Positions 29,637 through 37,749 of a stretch of DNA of 64,000 nucleotides are shown here, piece after piece (the stretch's first letter is position 1; each line of letters begins with the position of its first letter). The position numbers and the translations under genes are program-made. The DNA is from Flavobacteriales bacterium UBA7666 (lineage in GTDB: Bacteria; Bacteroidota; Bacteroidia; Flavobacteriales_D; Crocinitomicaceae). The notes under the pieces were generated by a model. That model was not told the DNA's origin. It ran no database searches and saw only the letters and a program-made list of their open reading frames with translations. The stretch spans positions 62,001 to 126,000 of the forward strand of contig DLHO01000008.1 in the NCBI GenBank assembly GCA_002483265.1. Reading direction: 5' to 3'.

Positions 29637-32600
29637 CTGTTGTTGGAAAATTGTCTATTGCATGAACGAAGTCTTCGGTTAAAGAACTGTCATCTTCGTT
29701 TTTGATCAGTTTTCGACCTGCTGCAAGTGAACCGAATATGTAGTACAATCCCGGAATAATGATTACTCCGAAAATGGTTCCGAAAAGCATTCCTCCTAAT
29801 GCACAGGCTCCGATAGTTCGGTTTCCGATAGCTCCTGGCCCAGTCGCAATAACCAATGGAATCAATCCTGCAATGAAGGCGAAAGAGGTCATTAAGATAG
29901 GACGGAAACGTACTTTTGCTCCTTCAATTGCGGCTTCTAGAACAGTTGCACCTTCATGATGTTTCTGCATGGCGAATTCCACGATCAGAACGGCGTTCTT
30001 TCCTAAGAGTCCGACGAGCATTACTAATCCTACCTGAGCATAAATATTGTTTTCCAGTCCCATCACCTGAAGCAGGAAGAAGGATCCGAAAATTCCCGCA
30101 GGAAGTGAGAAAATAACGGCTAATGGAATGATAAAGCTTTCGTACTGAGCCGCTAATACAAAGTATACGAAGATCAACACGACGATGAAAATATAGAGCG
30201 CTTCATTTCCACGCATTACTTCATCTTTGGAAAGTCCTCCCCAGTCGATGTCATAACCTCTTGGCAAGTTTTTTTTCGCAACTTCCTGAGCTGCTTTAAT
30301 TGCTTCACCACTACTGTACCCTTTTGCGGCAGAACCACGAATAGAGGCTGTTGTGTACATGTTGTATCGGTTGATCTCATTCGCTCCCTGAGATTTGACA
30401 ATTTTCATGAAAGCTGAGAATGGCACCATTTCACCACGATCATTTTTCACATACAGTTTCATGATGTCTTCCGGTAATCTTCTGTATTCCGGCGATGCCT
30501 GAACGAATACTTTAAAGAAACGCTGATACTTGATGAAACCCAATTCGTAGGTACTACCAATCAAAATTGAGAGCGTATTCATGGCATTTCCGATCGAAAC
30601 CCCTTTTTGCATGGCCAAATCATTGTTGATCTGAAGTTCGTATTGCGGATAGTTCGCACTGTAGAATGTAAACAAACCGGTGATCTCTTTTCGTTTACGC
30701 AGCTCGTTCATGAATGAAGTATTTACTCGTTCCAGTTCCAGGTAATCGCCCGTATTGGTTTTATCCAATAATTGAAGCGAGAAACCTCCTGCAGCACCAT
30801 ATCCCGGAACTGCCGGTGGGTCAAAGAATTCGATCGTTGCTCCGGGAATGACTTTCGCTTTTTCTTCCAGTTCGTAAATAATTTCCTGCACATTGTGCTT
30901 TCTTTCCGACCACGGATCCAAGTTGATCAAACAGGTTCCTGCATTGGATCCACGTCCTTCCGTCAATACTTCGTAACCTGCCAAAGCAGAAACGGATTTA
31001 ATTCCATCTACTTTTTCTGCAATTCCCTGCAGTTTTCGGGCAATGTCATTGGTTCTTTCAAGAGTTGATCCCGGAGGCGTCTGAATAATCGCGTAAATCA
31101 TTCCCTGATCTTCACTTGGAATGAAACCGGAAGGTAATTTTTCACTCAATCCGAAAATTCCAATACCAAATGCAAGTAAGATGATAAATGTGACCAATTT
31201 TCTATTTACAATTTTATTTAATAGACCTACATATCTTCCTGTCAATTTTTCGAATCCTCTGTTAAACCAATCTAAGAAACGGTTAATAGGTGTTCTCTTT
31301 CTTGGTTTACCATGATTGTTTTTCAATAGCATGGCACAAAGAACCGGGGTTAGGGTTAATGCCACCAATCCGGATAATACAATGGAAGTTGCCATTGTTA
31401 TGGCAAATTGTCGGTAGAAAATCCCTACGGGACCAGTCATAAATGCTACAGGTACGAATACCGCCGTCATCAATAAGGTAATTGCAATTACGGCTCCACT
31501 GATCTCTTTCAATACTTTTTTGACCGCATGATAAGGCGAAAGATGTTCTTCTTCCATCTTGGCATGAACGGCCTCGACGACGACTATGGCGTCATCGACC
31601 ACAATACCGATTGCTAATACCAATGCGAACAAAGTGATCAGGTTGATTGTTAAACCAAATAACTGCATGAACATGAAGGCTCCGATCAAGGAAACCGGAA
31701 CGGCAATCGTTGGAATAAGGGTAGAGCGGAAGTCGCCAAGGAATAAGAATACCACCAAGGCTACCAGAATAAATGCTTCTCCCAGTGTGTGAATTACTTT
31801 TTCAATGGATGCATCCAGGAAGTTCGAAACGTCATAGCTGATTTCATATTCCATTCCCGGAGGAAAAGAAGTTTCTTTCAATTCTTCCAGTTTCTCTTTT
31901 ACTCTTTCAATTACTTCTGTTGCATTACTTCCGTAAGTTTGCTTCAATACGATTGCTGCGGAAGGGTATTCATCTTTGTTCGAGTAAATATCGTAATACT
32001 CACTTCCAAGTTCTACGTTTGCAACGTCTTTTAGCCGAAGAATCTCTCCATCCGGATTTGAACGGATAATGACATTCTTGTATTCGTCTGCTTCATTGAA
32101 ACGGCCTTTGTAGGTCAATACGTATTCCAATGCTTCTGCACGTTTACCGTCGCTTCGACCAATACGACCAGGGGAACCGATGACACTTTGCGTGTTTAGA
32201 GCTTCCATGATTTCATCAGTAGAAATATTGTACGCCCGCATACGATCTGGTTTCAACCAAATACGCATAGCGTACTGGCGACTTCCCAAGATACTTGCCT
32301 GACCAATTCCATTGATACGCTGTAATTCGGGAATCATATTTACTCCGGCAACGTTGAAAATGAATTTCATATCAGCTTTCGGATCTTTACTGTATAGGTT
32401 GACATACATCAACATACTTGGCATGATCCGGTTTACGATAACTCCTTCACGTTGAACGAGTACGGGTAAACGGTTTAAGACTTGTGCGATCCGTGTATTT
32501 ACCTGCACCAAAGCCTGATCGGGATCGGTTCCAAGGTTGAATACGATTTGAATATTTGCTTCCCCGGCACTCGTGGCATCGGAAGTCATGTATTTCATTC

Positions 32601-32820
32601 CGGGAACACCATTTACGGCTTGTTCCAGCGGAATCAGAACGGATTCGGTCAATACTTTCGCACTTGCTCCCGGATAGGAAGCTCTTACGATAACGGTTGG
32701 TGGTGCAATTTCGGGGAATTGTGATGTAGACAAACCGCTAATCGCAAGTACTCCCATGAATATGATGACCAATGATAGCACAATCGCTAAAACAGGTCTA
32801 TGTATGAATTTATTAAACAT
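29611..32820 (-). CDS. RND multidrug efflux pump permease (HAE1 type), system 1
   Basis: A 1069-residue proton-driven RND permease with 12 membrane helices and two large periplasmic loops, length normal for AcrB-type pumps. The N-terminus (MFNKFIHRPVLAIVLSLVIIFMGVLAI, SYPGASAKVLTESVLIPLEQAVNGVPG), the helix-4 acid pair GIVVDDAIVVVEAVH (proton relay) and the helix-10 Lys in GLLGKNAVLIVEF are all visible. The substrates are likely hydrophobic drugs or detergents, but cannot be told from sequence. It lies between an adaptor and a NodT-like channel, so the three form a complete tripartite pump. No regulator is linked. Confidence 0.93.
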   Translation of the reverse strand: MFNKFIHRPVLAIVLSLVIIFMGVLAISGLSTSQFPEIAPPTVIVRASYPGASAKVLTESVLIPLEQAVNGVPGMKYMTSDATSAGEANIQIVFNLGTDPDQALVQVNTRIAQVLNRLPVLVQREGVIVNRIMPSMLMYVNLYSKDPKADMKFIFNVAGVNMIPELQRINGIGQASILGSRQYAMRIWLKPDRMRAYNISTDEIMEALNTQSVIGSPGRIGRSDGKRAEALEYVLTYKGRFNEADEYKNVIIRSNPDGEILRLKDVANVELGSEYYDIYSNKDEYPSAAIVLKQTYGSNATEVIERVKEKLEELKETSFPPGMEYEISYDVSNFLDASIEKVIHTLGEAFILVALVVFLFLGDFRSTLIPTIAVPVSLIGAFMFMQLFGLTINLITLFALVLAIGIVVDDAIVVVEAVHAKMEEEHLSPYHAVKKVLKEISGAVIAITLLMTAVFVPVAFMTGPVGIFYRQFAITMATSIVLSGLVALTLTPVLCAMLLKNNHGKPRKRTPINRFLDWFNRGFEKLTGRYVGLLNKIVNRKLVTFIILLAFGIGIFGLSEKLPSGFIPSEDQGMIYAIIQTPPGSTLERTNDIARKLQGIAEKVDGIKSVSALAGYEVLTEGRGSNAGTCLINLDPWSERKHNVQEIIYELEEKAKVIPGATIEFFDPPAVPGYGAAGGFSLQLLDKTNTGDYLELERVNTSFMNELRKRKEITGLFTFYSANYPQYELQINNDLAMQKGVSIGNAMNTLSILIGSTYELGFIKYQRFFKVFVQASPEYRRLPEDIMKLYVKNDRGEMVPFSAFMKIVKSQGANEINRYNMYTTASIRGSAAKGYSSGEAIKAAQEVAKKNLPRGYDIDWGGLSKDEVMRGNEALYIFIVVLIFVYFVLAAQYESFIIPLAVIFSLPAGIFGSFFLLQVMGLENNIYAQVGLVMLVGLLGKNAVLIVEFAMQKHHEGATVLEAAIEGAKVRFRPILMTSFAFIAGLIPLVIATGPGAIGNRTIGACALGGMLFGTIFGVIIIPGLYYIFGSLAAGRKLIKNEDDSSLTEDFVHAIDNFPTTDETEDNAH

Positions 32821-32844
32821 AATCTGATCGGATTAAAATGAGAG

Positions 32845-33927
32845 TTACTCTGTGTAAACTTTCAGGTTGGAAATCACTGAATTCGGTTCTTGATATTTGT
32901 AAGTGATTTTGTCTCCATCTCTTACTTTACGAATTCCTTCCAGAAGAATGTGCTCATCCGTTTTTAATCCACTTTTCAATACATACAAGTCAGGCATTTC
33001 TGAGCGAATAACGATTTCTCTGGAGTGCACCACATTGTCTTTATCGACAACAAATACATATTTCTTTTCCAGAATTTCGAAAGTTGCTTTCTGAGGTATG
33101 ATCAGTGCATGTTTCAAAGGAACAATCATTTGGATACTTCCTGTTTCTCCGTGTCTCAAAAGTGCTTTTGGATTTGGGAATGTAGCACGGAAAGCAATGT
33201 TTCCTGTTTCATTATTGAAATCTGCTTCGATGGTTTCTACAACACCCGGATATTCATAAATTTCGTTGTTGGCCATTAATAAGCGTACATTCTTCATGTT
33301 GTCGCTTTGATCAACCGTTTTGAAATTGAGGTATTGAGCTTCGGGAACATTGAAGTAAACCCATAATTTACTGTTGTCAGAAAGGGTTGTTAACAAATCT
33401 CCTTCATTTACCAAACTTCCCAATCGAACCTGAAAACGATCCATTATACCGTCAAACGGAGCTTTGATTTCTGTGAAACCTAAGTGAACGCGTGATAAGG
33501 ATAATTCCGCTTTTGCTTTATCGTATTTTGCTCGTACAAGAGCCAACTGGTTTTTGGAGATGACATTACTGTCGGCCAAGAGTTTCGCATTTAGGTATTC
33601 CGTTTTCGCGAAGTCTGCTTCAGCCTGTGCCTTTTGCATTTCTGCTTCGTAAATCATAGGCATAATCTGGAACATCAATTGGCCTTTTTTGACCAATTGA
33701 CCTTCGTCTACGTAGATTTTTTGCAAATAACCTTTTTCAAGGGCTCTGATTTCAATATGTTGGATGGCATGTATTTGGCATACATACTCTTGGGTAATTG
33801 TTGTGTCTTTCATTAAAGGACTTGTAACCAATAATTTGCTGGCAACTTCCTTTTCTTCGGTTTTTGAACCACAGCTTGTACTGCAGATTGAAACAACCAA
33901 GCTCATGAGAATGAGAACTCTCTTCAT
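32845..33927 (-). CDS. RND efflux periplasmic adaptor lipoprotein, system 1
   Basis: A 360-residue membrane-fusion protein: signal MKRVLILMSLVVSICSTSCGSK with a lipidation Cys at ~19, then barrel-sandwich and coiled-coil region (GYLQKIYVDEGQLVKKGQLMFQI ... FAKTEYLNAKLLADSNVISKNQLALVRAKYDKAKAELSL ... IKAPFDGIMDRFQVRLGSLVNEGD) and a beta-barrel with the C-terminal ligand region. It bridges the RND pump and the outer-membrane channel. The gap to the pump is 24 nt, consistent with one operon. Confidence 0.9.
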   Translation of the reverse strand: MKRVLILMSLVVSICSTSCGSKTEEKEVASKLLVTSPLMKDTTITQEYVCQIHAIQHIEIRALEKGYLQKIYVDEGQLVKKGQLMFQIMPMIYEAEMQKAQAEADFAKTEYLNAKLLADSNVISKNQLALVRAKYDKAKAELSLSRVHLGFTEIKAPFDGIMDRFQVRLGSLVNEGDLLTTLSDNSKLWVYFNVPEAQYLNFKTVDQSDNMKNVRLLMANNEIYEYPGVVETIEADFNNETGNIAFRATFPNPKALLRHGETGSIQMIVPLKHALIIPQKATFEILEKKYVFVVDKDNVVHSREIVIRSEMPDLYVLKSGLKTDEHILLEGIRKVRDGDKITYKYQEPNSVISNLKVYTE

Positions 33928-34089
33928 AATAATCGTGTTTTTAAAACGAACTGTTTTTGTTGTGAAATTGTGTTTTGGATTTTTAGATCCAGCGATAGTT
34001 TTCCGAATACAAGACAGTTTGAATGAACTTCAAATCAATCAATAAGGAAAATGGATTGGTGAAGACAATGAGTGATTGTCTGCCGGATT

Positions 34090-34506
34090 CTATATTCTGA
34101 AAACCTGAAAAACGACGTGTCTTTTATTAGCGGTAATAAAAGACAATTGTTCACAGAACATGGAGCTGTTTTTTGAGTTTCCGTAGAGATAATCGAGCGA
34201 TTGGTCTACAGGAACACCAGCAAAGTATAGATTATTATAAAGGTGTTTTCCAGAAGAAAAGTCTTCTGTTTCTTCTTCGATGTTTTCGAAAATAATTTCC
34301 GTGTCTTCAGAAGGAATAGAAGAGTTGGGATTAATCTCAGAACTTGATTTGTGGTGTTTAACTACAAACTGAGTATGTTCTGAATGATGATAATGAAGGT
34401 TGTAGGAGGAGCTTGCCTGATTTGATGGATGGGCATTCAGTTGGCTCGCACCAAAAATCTGGAGGAAGCACAAAACCTGAAAAAATCCAATAAGCAAACT
34501 TTTCAT
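34090..34506 (-). CDS. Small His-rich secreted protein of unknown function
   Basis: A 138-residue protein with a signal peptide (MKSLLIGFFQVLCFLQIFGASQLNA, cleavage near residue 25). The mature N-terminus has a dense His cluster, NLHYHHSEHTQFVVKHH, then acidic and Ser-rich stretches and a C-terminal LYNNLYFAGVPVDQSLDYLYG. Clustered His could bind a metal such as copper or zinc. It lies 162 nt upstream of the system 1 efflux adaptor on the same strand; a link to that pump is only suggested by location. The family is unknown to me. Confidence 0.55.
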   Translation of the reverse strand: MKSLLIGFFQVLCFLQIFGASQLNAHPSNQASSSYNLHYHHSEHTQFVVKHHKSSSEINPNSSIPSEDTEIIFENIEEETEDFSSGKHLYNNLYFAGVPVDQSLDYLYGNSKNSSMFCEQLSFITANKRHVVFQVFRI

Positions 34507-34617
34507 GATGTAAAACTACCTTAGAGTTGAAACATAGCCAAACTTTCCGGTGTTAAATATTGGTTAATTCATTTAAATAAAGGGAAACCAACCTTTTTTG
34601 ACAGAATACCGGGTACA

Positions 34618-34647
34618 AAAAAGGTCCTCATTTCTGAGAACCTTTTT
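34618..34647 (-). terminator. Terminator of the DUF2795 gene
   Basis: AAAAAGGT-C-CTCA (34618-34630) pairs with TGAG-A-ACCTTTTT (34635-34647) across a 4-nt loop with one mismatch. On the reverse strand the T-rich arm follows, 15 nt after the stop at 34663. Confidence 0.72.
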
Positions 34648-34662
34648 CGTTTTAGTTATGAA

Positions 34663-34884
34663 TTAATATTCATCTTCATTAAATAAGAAGTCGTCTTTAG
34701 ACGGATAATCTGGCCAAATTTCTTCAATGCTTTCATATACATCACCTTCATCTTCTAAATCTTGGAGATTTTCAACTACTTCTAGGGGCGCACCTGCTCT
34801 GATTGCATAGTCAATTAACTCGTCTTTTGTTGCGGGCCAAGGAGCGTCTTCTAAGTAGGATGCTAGTTCTAATGTCCAGTACAT
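34663..34884 (-). CDS. DUF2795 protein
   Basis: A 73-residue very acidic protein, strongly conserved across Bacteroidetes. It opens MYWTLELASYLEDAPWPATKDELIDYAIRAGAPLEVVENLQDLEDEGDVYESIEEIWPDYPSKDDFLFNEDEY-like, which is the DUF2795 pattern of a small helical domain with an acidic, aromatic C-terminus. The function is unknown. The gene has its own strong promoter 29 nt upstream and its own terminator, so it is monocistronic. Confidence 0.85.
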   Translation of the reverse strand: MYWTLELASYLEDAPWPATKDELIDYAIRAGAPLEVVENLQDLEDEGDVYESIEEIWPDYPSKDDFLFNEDEY

Positions 34885-34912
34885 GTCTTAGTAATATTGT
34901 TGTTTATTTGCG

Positions 34913-34942
34913 CAAAAATAATCTTATTCTAAAAAAATCCAA
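34913..34942 (-). promoter_or_regulatory. Strong Bacteroidetes promoter for the DUF2795 gene
   Basis: On the reverse strand: TTG (34942-34940), exactly 19 nt, then TATTTTTG (34920-34913). This is a full match to TTG-N19-TAnnTTTG, ending 29 nt before the ATG. Confidence 0.75.
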
Positions 34943-34998
34943 GTGTTTTCTTTGTGATTAAAAAAAAACTTTTTTTTTACTTTTTAATAAGTTGGTAA

Positions 34999-35550
34999 TC
35001 AAGTTGTTCTTGGTTTCCATGGAGTCTCCGTAGCTTTTAGTTCATGAGCCAGTTTTCTGGAGAGGACAAATAAGTAGTCACTAAGTCGATTCATATATGC
35101 ACTGATCAATGGTTCCACTGGCTCTGATTCGCTTAAGTGAGAGACTAATCTTTCGGCTCTTCTGCAAATACAGCGTGCAATATGACATTGAGAAACAATG
35201 ACATTTCCACCAGGTAGTACAAAAAACTTCATAGGAGGTAATTCATTGTCCATTTCATCTATTTGGTGTTCCAAATAAGTGACATCACTTTCAAATAATT
35301 CCGGTAAAGTCATTTTGGATTTAACCGGATCAGCCGCCAAATGAGAACCAATGGTGAATAAACGATCCTGAATTTCGATCAAAACGGCTGATTTGGATTC
35401 TTCATTGACCAAATCACGAAGTAAACCGATATAACTATTCAGTTCGTCAACCGTTCCATAACTTTCAATGCGGATATGATGTTTGGGAAGACGCGTCCCG
35501 CCAATTAAACCTGTTGTTCCGCTATCTCCTTTTTTGGTATAAACTTTCAT
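34999..35550 (-). CDS. Cob(I)yrinic acid a,c-diamide adenosyltransferase (PduO type)
   Basis: A 183-residue trimeric adenosyltransferase that attaches the adenosyl group of ATP to cobalamin. Family landmarks are MKVYTKKGDSGTTGLIGG (ATP-binding loop, residues 1-18), RIESYGTVDELNSYIGLLRD, and the ARCICRRAERLV and YMNRLSDYLFVLSRKLA motifs toward the end. It indicates B12 use or salvage in the organism; no other cobalamin gene is in the window. Confidence 0.9.
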   Translation of the reverse strand: MKVYTKKGDSGTTGLIGGTRLPKHHIRIESYGTVDELNSYIGLLRDLVNEESKSAVLIEIQDRLFTIGSHLAADPVKSKMTLPELFESDVTYLEHQIDEMDNELPPMKFFVLPGGNVIVSQCHIARCICRRAERLVSHLSESEPVEPLISAYMNRLSDYLFVLSRKLAHELKATETPWKPRTT

Positions 35551-35619
35551 GATTTAAAGTTAATTATTTTCTGAATACTGCTCTAATCTGTGACTTTTAA
35601 CAGATGAAAGAATTTTCAT

Positions 35620-35627
35620 TATATTTG
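35620..35627 (+). promoter_or_regulatory. Promoter -7 element
   Basis: TATATTTG matches TAnnTTTG and lies 20 nt before the ATG of the secreted protein at 35648. The -33 site shows only TTT. Confidence 0.45.
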
Positions 35628-35647
35628 GTTAAACGAAAACAAGAACT

Positions 35648-36511
35648 ATGAAATTAATCGGAACATTTGCTGTGTTTCTAATGGTACAATTGGTGTCTTT
35701 AGCACAGTCCACCCAAAAGAACGATGTTGTTCTTAAAACATCTGGAGATGAATTGACAGGTAAAGTGCAGGAAATAGGAGACACGGATATTAAGTTTATT
35801 TACACAGGTGAAGCTTTGGTCTATACGATCAAGAAATCAGACATTGCCAAGATTACGTTTGCAAGCGGGCGCGTGGAAATGTATAACTCTCCTAAAAAAA
35901 GCAATTCAGCTCAAGCAGATTCAATTGCAAAATCAGGATTGGAATCTCATCACAATATTATTGCAATCCTGCCTTTCAGTTACTTGGTAAATAAACAAGA
36001 TGCCGGTCAGGAAATGACTTATAAAGTACAGAATGAAGTGTTCAATATTATGAATTCTCATTCGGGTTATATGACTGTACAGCCAACGTCTACAACGAAT
36101 GCGTTATTATTGAAAGCTGGAATTACCGGAGCAAATGTGCGCAGTTTTACGATGGGAGAAATCTGTAATTTATTAGGGGTAGAATATATTATTCAAGGAA
36201 CAATTACTCAGGATTTGACTTCTGTAAGCAGTTCGGGGGGAAGCTCTACTACTGTAAGCGGAGGAGCAGTTTCCAGTAATCGAAGAGTTGGTACAGTTAA
36301 TACAACAGGAACCGGTTATTCAGGTTCGGCTTATACTTCTTCCAGTGCAACGACCACTCAAAATTACACCACGAATGTGACTATGTCAATTTATACGGAT
36401 AAAGGAGAAACTCTTTTTTCGCAAGATCACCAATCCTTCTGGGGAACAGATAGTGCTTATAAGACAACATTGAATTATCTCCTGAAAAGAACACCAATTT
36501 ATCAAAAGTAA
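35648..36511 (+). CDS. Secreted protein with low-complexity Ser/Thr/Gly segment, function unknown
   Basis: A 287-residue protein with signal MKLIGTFAVFLMVQLVSLAQS. Residues ~25-78 (VVLKTSGDELTGKVQEIGDTDIKFIYTG...SDIAKITFASG) form a short beta-rich module frequent in Bacteroidetes. Residues ~100-190 (NIIAILPFSYLVNKQ ... IMNSHSGYMTVQPTS ... NLLGVEYIIQGTITQ) look like the CsgG/TolB-like N-terminal fold used by envelope assembly proteins. A Ser/Gly/Thr-rich insertion lies at ~195-245. The function is not assigned. The next gene starts 1 nt after its stop, so the pair is coupled. Confidence 0.6.
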   Translation: MKLIGTFAVFLMVQLVSLAQSTQKNDVVLKTSGDELTGKVQEIGDTDIKFIYTGEALVYTIKKSDIAKITFASGRVEMYNSPKKSNSAQADSIAKSGLESHHNIIAILPFSYLVNKQDAGQEMTYKVQNEVFNIMNSHSGYMTVQPTSTTNALLLKAGITGANVRSFTMGEICNLLGVEYIIQGTITQDLTSVSSSGGSSTTVSGGAVSSNRRVGTVNTTGTGYSGSAYTSSSATTTQNYTTNVTMSIYTDKGETLFSQDHQSFWGTDSAYKTTLNYLLKRTPIYQK

Positions 36512-36512
36512 T

Positions 36513-36875
36513 ATGAACAAAAAAACGCTATTAGCAGGTGCATGTATCGCCATTTTAGTTGCCTGCGGAACCGCAAAGAACTCAACTCCGAAAGTAGAAG
36601 TAATGCCTTCTCAGGGAGATGTTGATCGCGTGCAAACCAAATTTCCCGGATACACATTGGATGAATTGTATCAAGGAAAACAATTGTTTGAAGCAAACTG
36701 TAATTTGTGCCACAAGCTGAAAAAGCCAACTTCTGAGCCTGAATCAGAGTGGAAAGAAATTGTACCAAGAATGGTGAAAAAAGTGAATAGTAAAGAAGGA
36801 CATCATATTGATGAAGCAGGGCAGGAGAAAATCCTTCGCTATGTGATCACAATGGGGTCAGTAGAGAAATCTTAA
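36513..36875 (+). CDS. Lipoprotein monohaem cytochrome c
   Basis: A 120-residue protein with lipobox LVAC (Cys at ~18) and one haem-binding motif, CNLCH, near residue 63; the downstream Met in RYVITMGSVEKS is the likely sixth ligand. Only one CxxCH is present. It would be membrane-anchored in the periplasm and shuttle electrons. The start follows the upstream gene's stop by 1 nt, so the two are an operon, which could mean the upstream protein helps its localisation or that both respond to the same condition. Confidence 0.82.
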   Translation: MNKKTLLAGACIAILVACGTAKNSTPKVEVMPSQGDVDRVQTKFPGYTLDELYQGKQLFEANCNLCHKLKKPTSEPESEWKEIVPRMVKKVNSKEGHHIDEAGQEKILRYVITMGSVEKS

Positions 36876-36883
36876 AACAATGT

Positions 36884-36923
36884 AAAATAGTAGGGGCGGA
36901 AAATTTTCCGCCCCTACTATTTT
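36884..36923. terminator. 40-bp perfect palindrome, family copy 2
   Basis: Bases 36884-36903 and 36904-36923 are exact reverse complements, 20 nt per arm. The core AGTAGGGGCGGAAAA shares 14 of 15 positions with copy 1 at 11281-11320; the differing T/G in one arm is matched by A/C in the other, so pairing is preserved. It lies between convergent genes (stops 36875 and 36925), so it is a good bidirectional terminator. Confidence 0.78.
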
Positions 36924-36924
36924 T

Positions 36925-37716
36925 TTAAAACAATTTGGTTCTGAAAATCTTTGGTCTAATTGTAAACTGTTCTTTGGTTTGTTCTTCTCTTCGCCACAGA
37001 ATCCCCATTCTTCCAAGGTCTATAGAAACGTGAAAGCGCGGATCTGATTGCAAATAGTTCCAACAATCCCACATGTCTTCATTCCAGCGTATATCATCCA
37101 AAATAAAAGCTGTATTAGGGTGTGTTTGCTCGAATAAGGAATCAATGTAAAGCATCGTCGCTTTCCCGGAATGATTCCCATCCAGAAAGATCAAATCGTA
37201 TTTACCAATCGCTGGGAGTTTTATAAAATCATCAAAAGAACTACAGATAGTTGTGATTCCTGAAAGGTTCCAAGTATCGAACTGCTGGGAAGCTCTTGAT
37301 AAAATAGCGTCGCAGCCTTCAACCGTAATTAAATGACTGCTTGGGTTTCCTGATTTTAAATGGATTGAGCCGGTTCCAATAGAAGTTCCCAGTTCCAGCA
37401 TCAGGTTGGGTTTGTAATGATGGGCAATTTTCCAAAGAATCTCACCATAAAGTCCTTTACTGCTTGCATTTCTTGCCATATCAGAAACAGAACGCATCTT
37501 TCCCATTTGTTTGGAACCTGCTCCTAAATCGGTGATTTTAAATTGTTCCCGGTTCTTTTTGACGTTTTGGAGCCATTTTTTTCGTGCAGTGAGAAAATTT
37601 TTATCCATTTTTGTCGTTAGACAATTATCGACAAAGTCGAATACAAAGGGAGAATGAATGCCATGTCTGCCTTTTGACTTGAGTAAAAATCCGAAAATTG
37701 ATTTGGAATTTTGCAT
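36925..37716 (-). CDS. Class I SAM-dependent methyltransferase (O-methyltransferase-like)
   Basis: A 263-residue protein with an N-terminal extension (residues ~1-100, including RHGIHSPFVFDFVDNCL) typical of a Bacteroidetes subgroup, then a Rossmann domain: LMLELGTSIGTGSIHL (motif I), SHLITVEGCDAIL (acid at motif II), KYDLIFLDGNHSGKAT (motif IV with the LDGxHS acid) and FILDDIRWNEDMW. This is the layout of caffeoyl-CoA-type O-methyltransferases acting on small molecules. The acceptor is unknown. It is divergent from the DUF4301 gene, whose start lies 33 nt away. Confidence 0.75.
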   Translation of the reverse strand: MQNSKSIFGFLLKSKGRHGIHSPFVFDFVDNCLTTKMDKNFLTARKKWLQNVKKNREQFKITDLGAGSKQMGKMRSVSDMARNASSKGLYGEILWKIAHHYKPNLMLELGTSIGTGSIHLKSGNPSSHLITVEGCDAILSRASQQFDTWNLSGITTICSSFDDFIKLPAIGKYDLIFLDGNHSGKATMLYIDSLFEQTHPNTAFILDDIRWNEDMWDCWNYLQSDPRFHVSIDLGRMGILWRREEQTKEQFTIRPKIFRTKLF

Positions 37717-37749
37717 GACACAAAGAAACGAAAAAACGCTACAGGAAGC

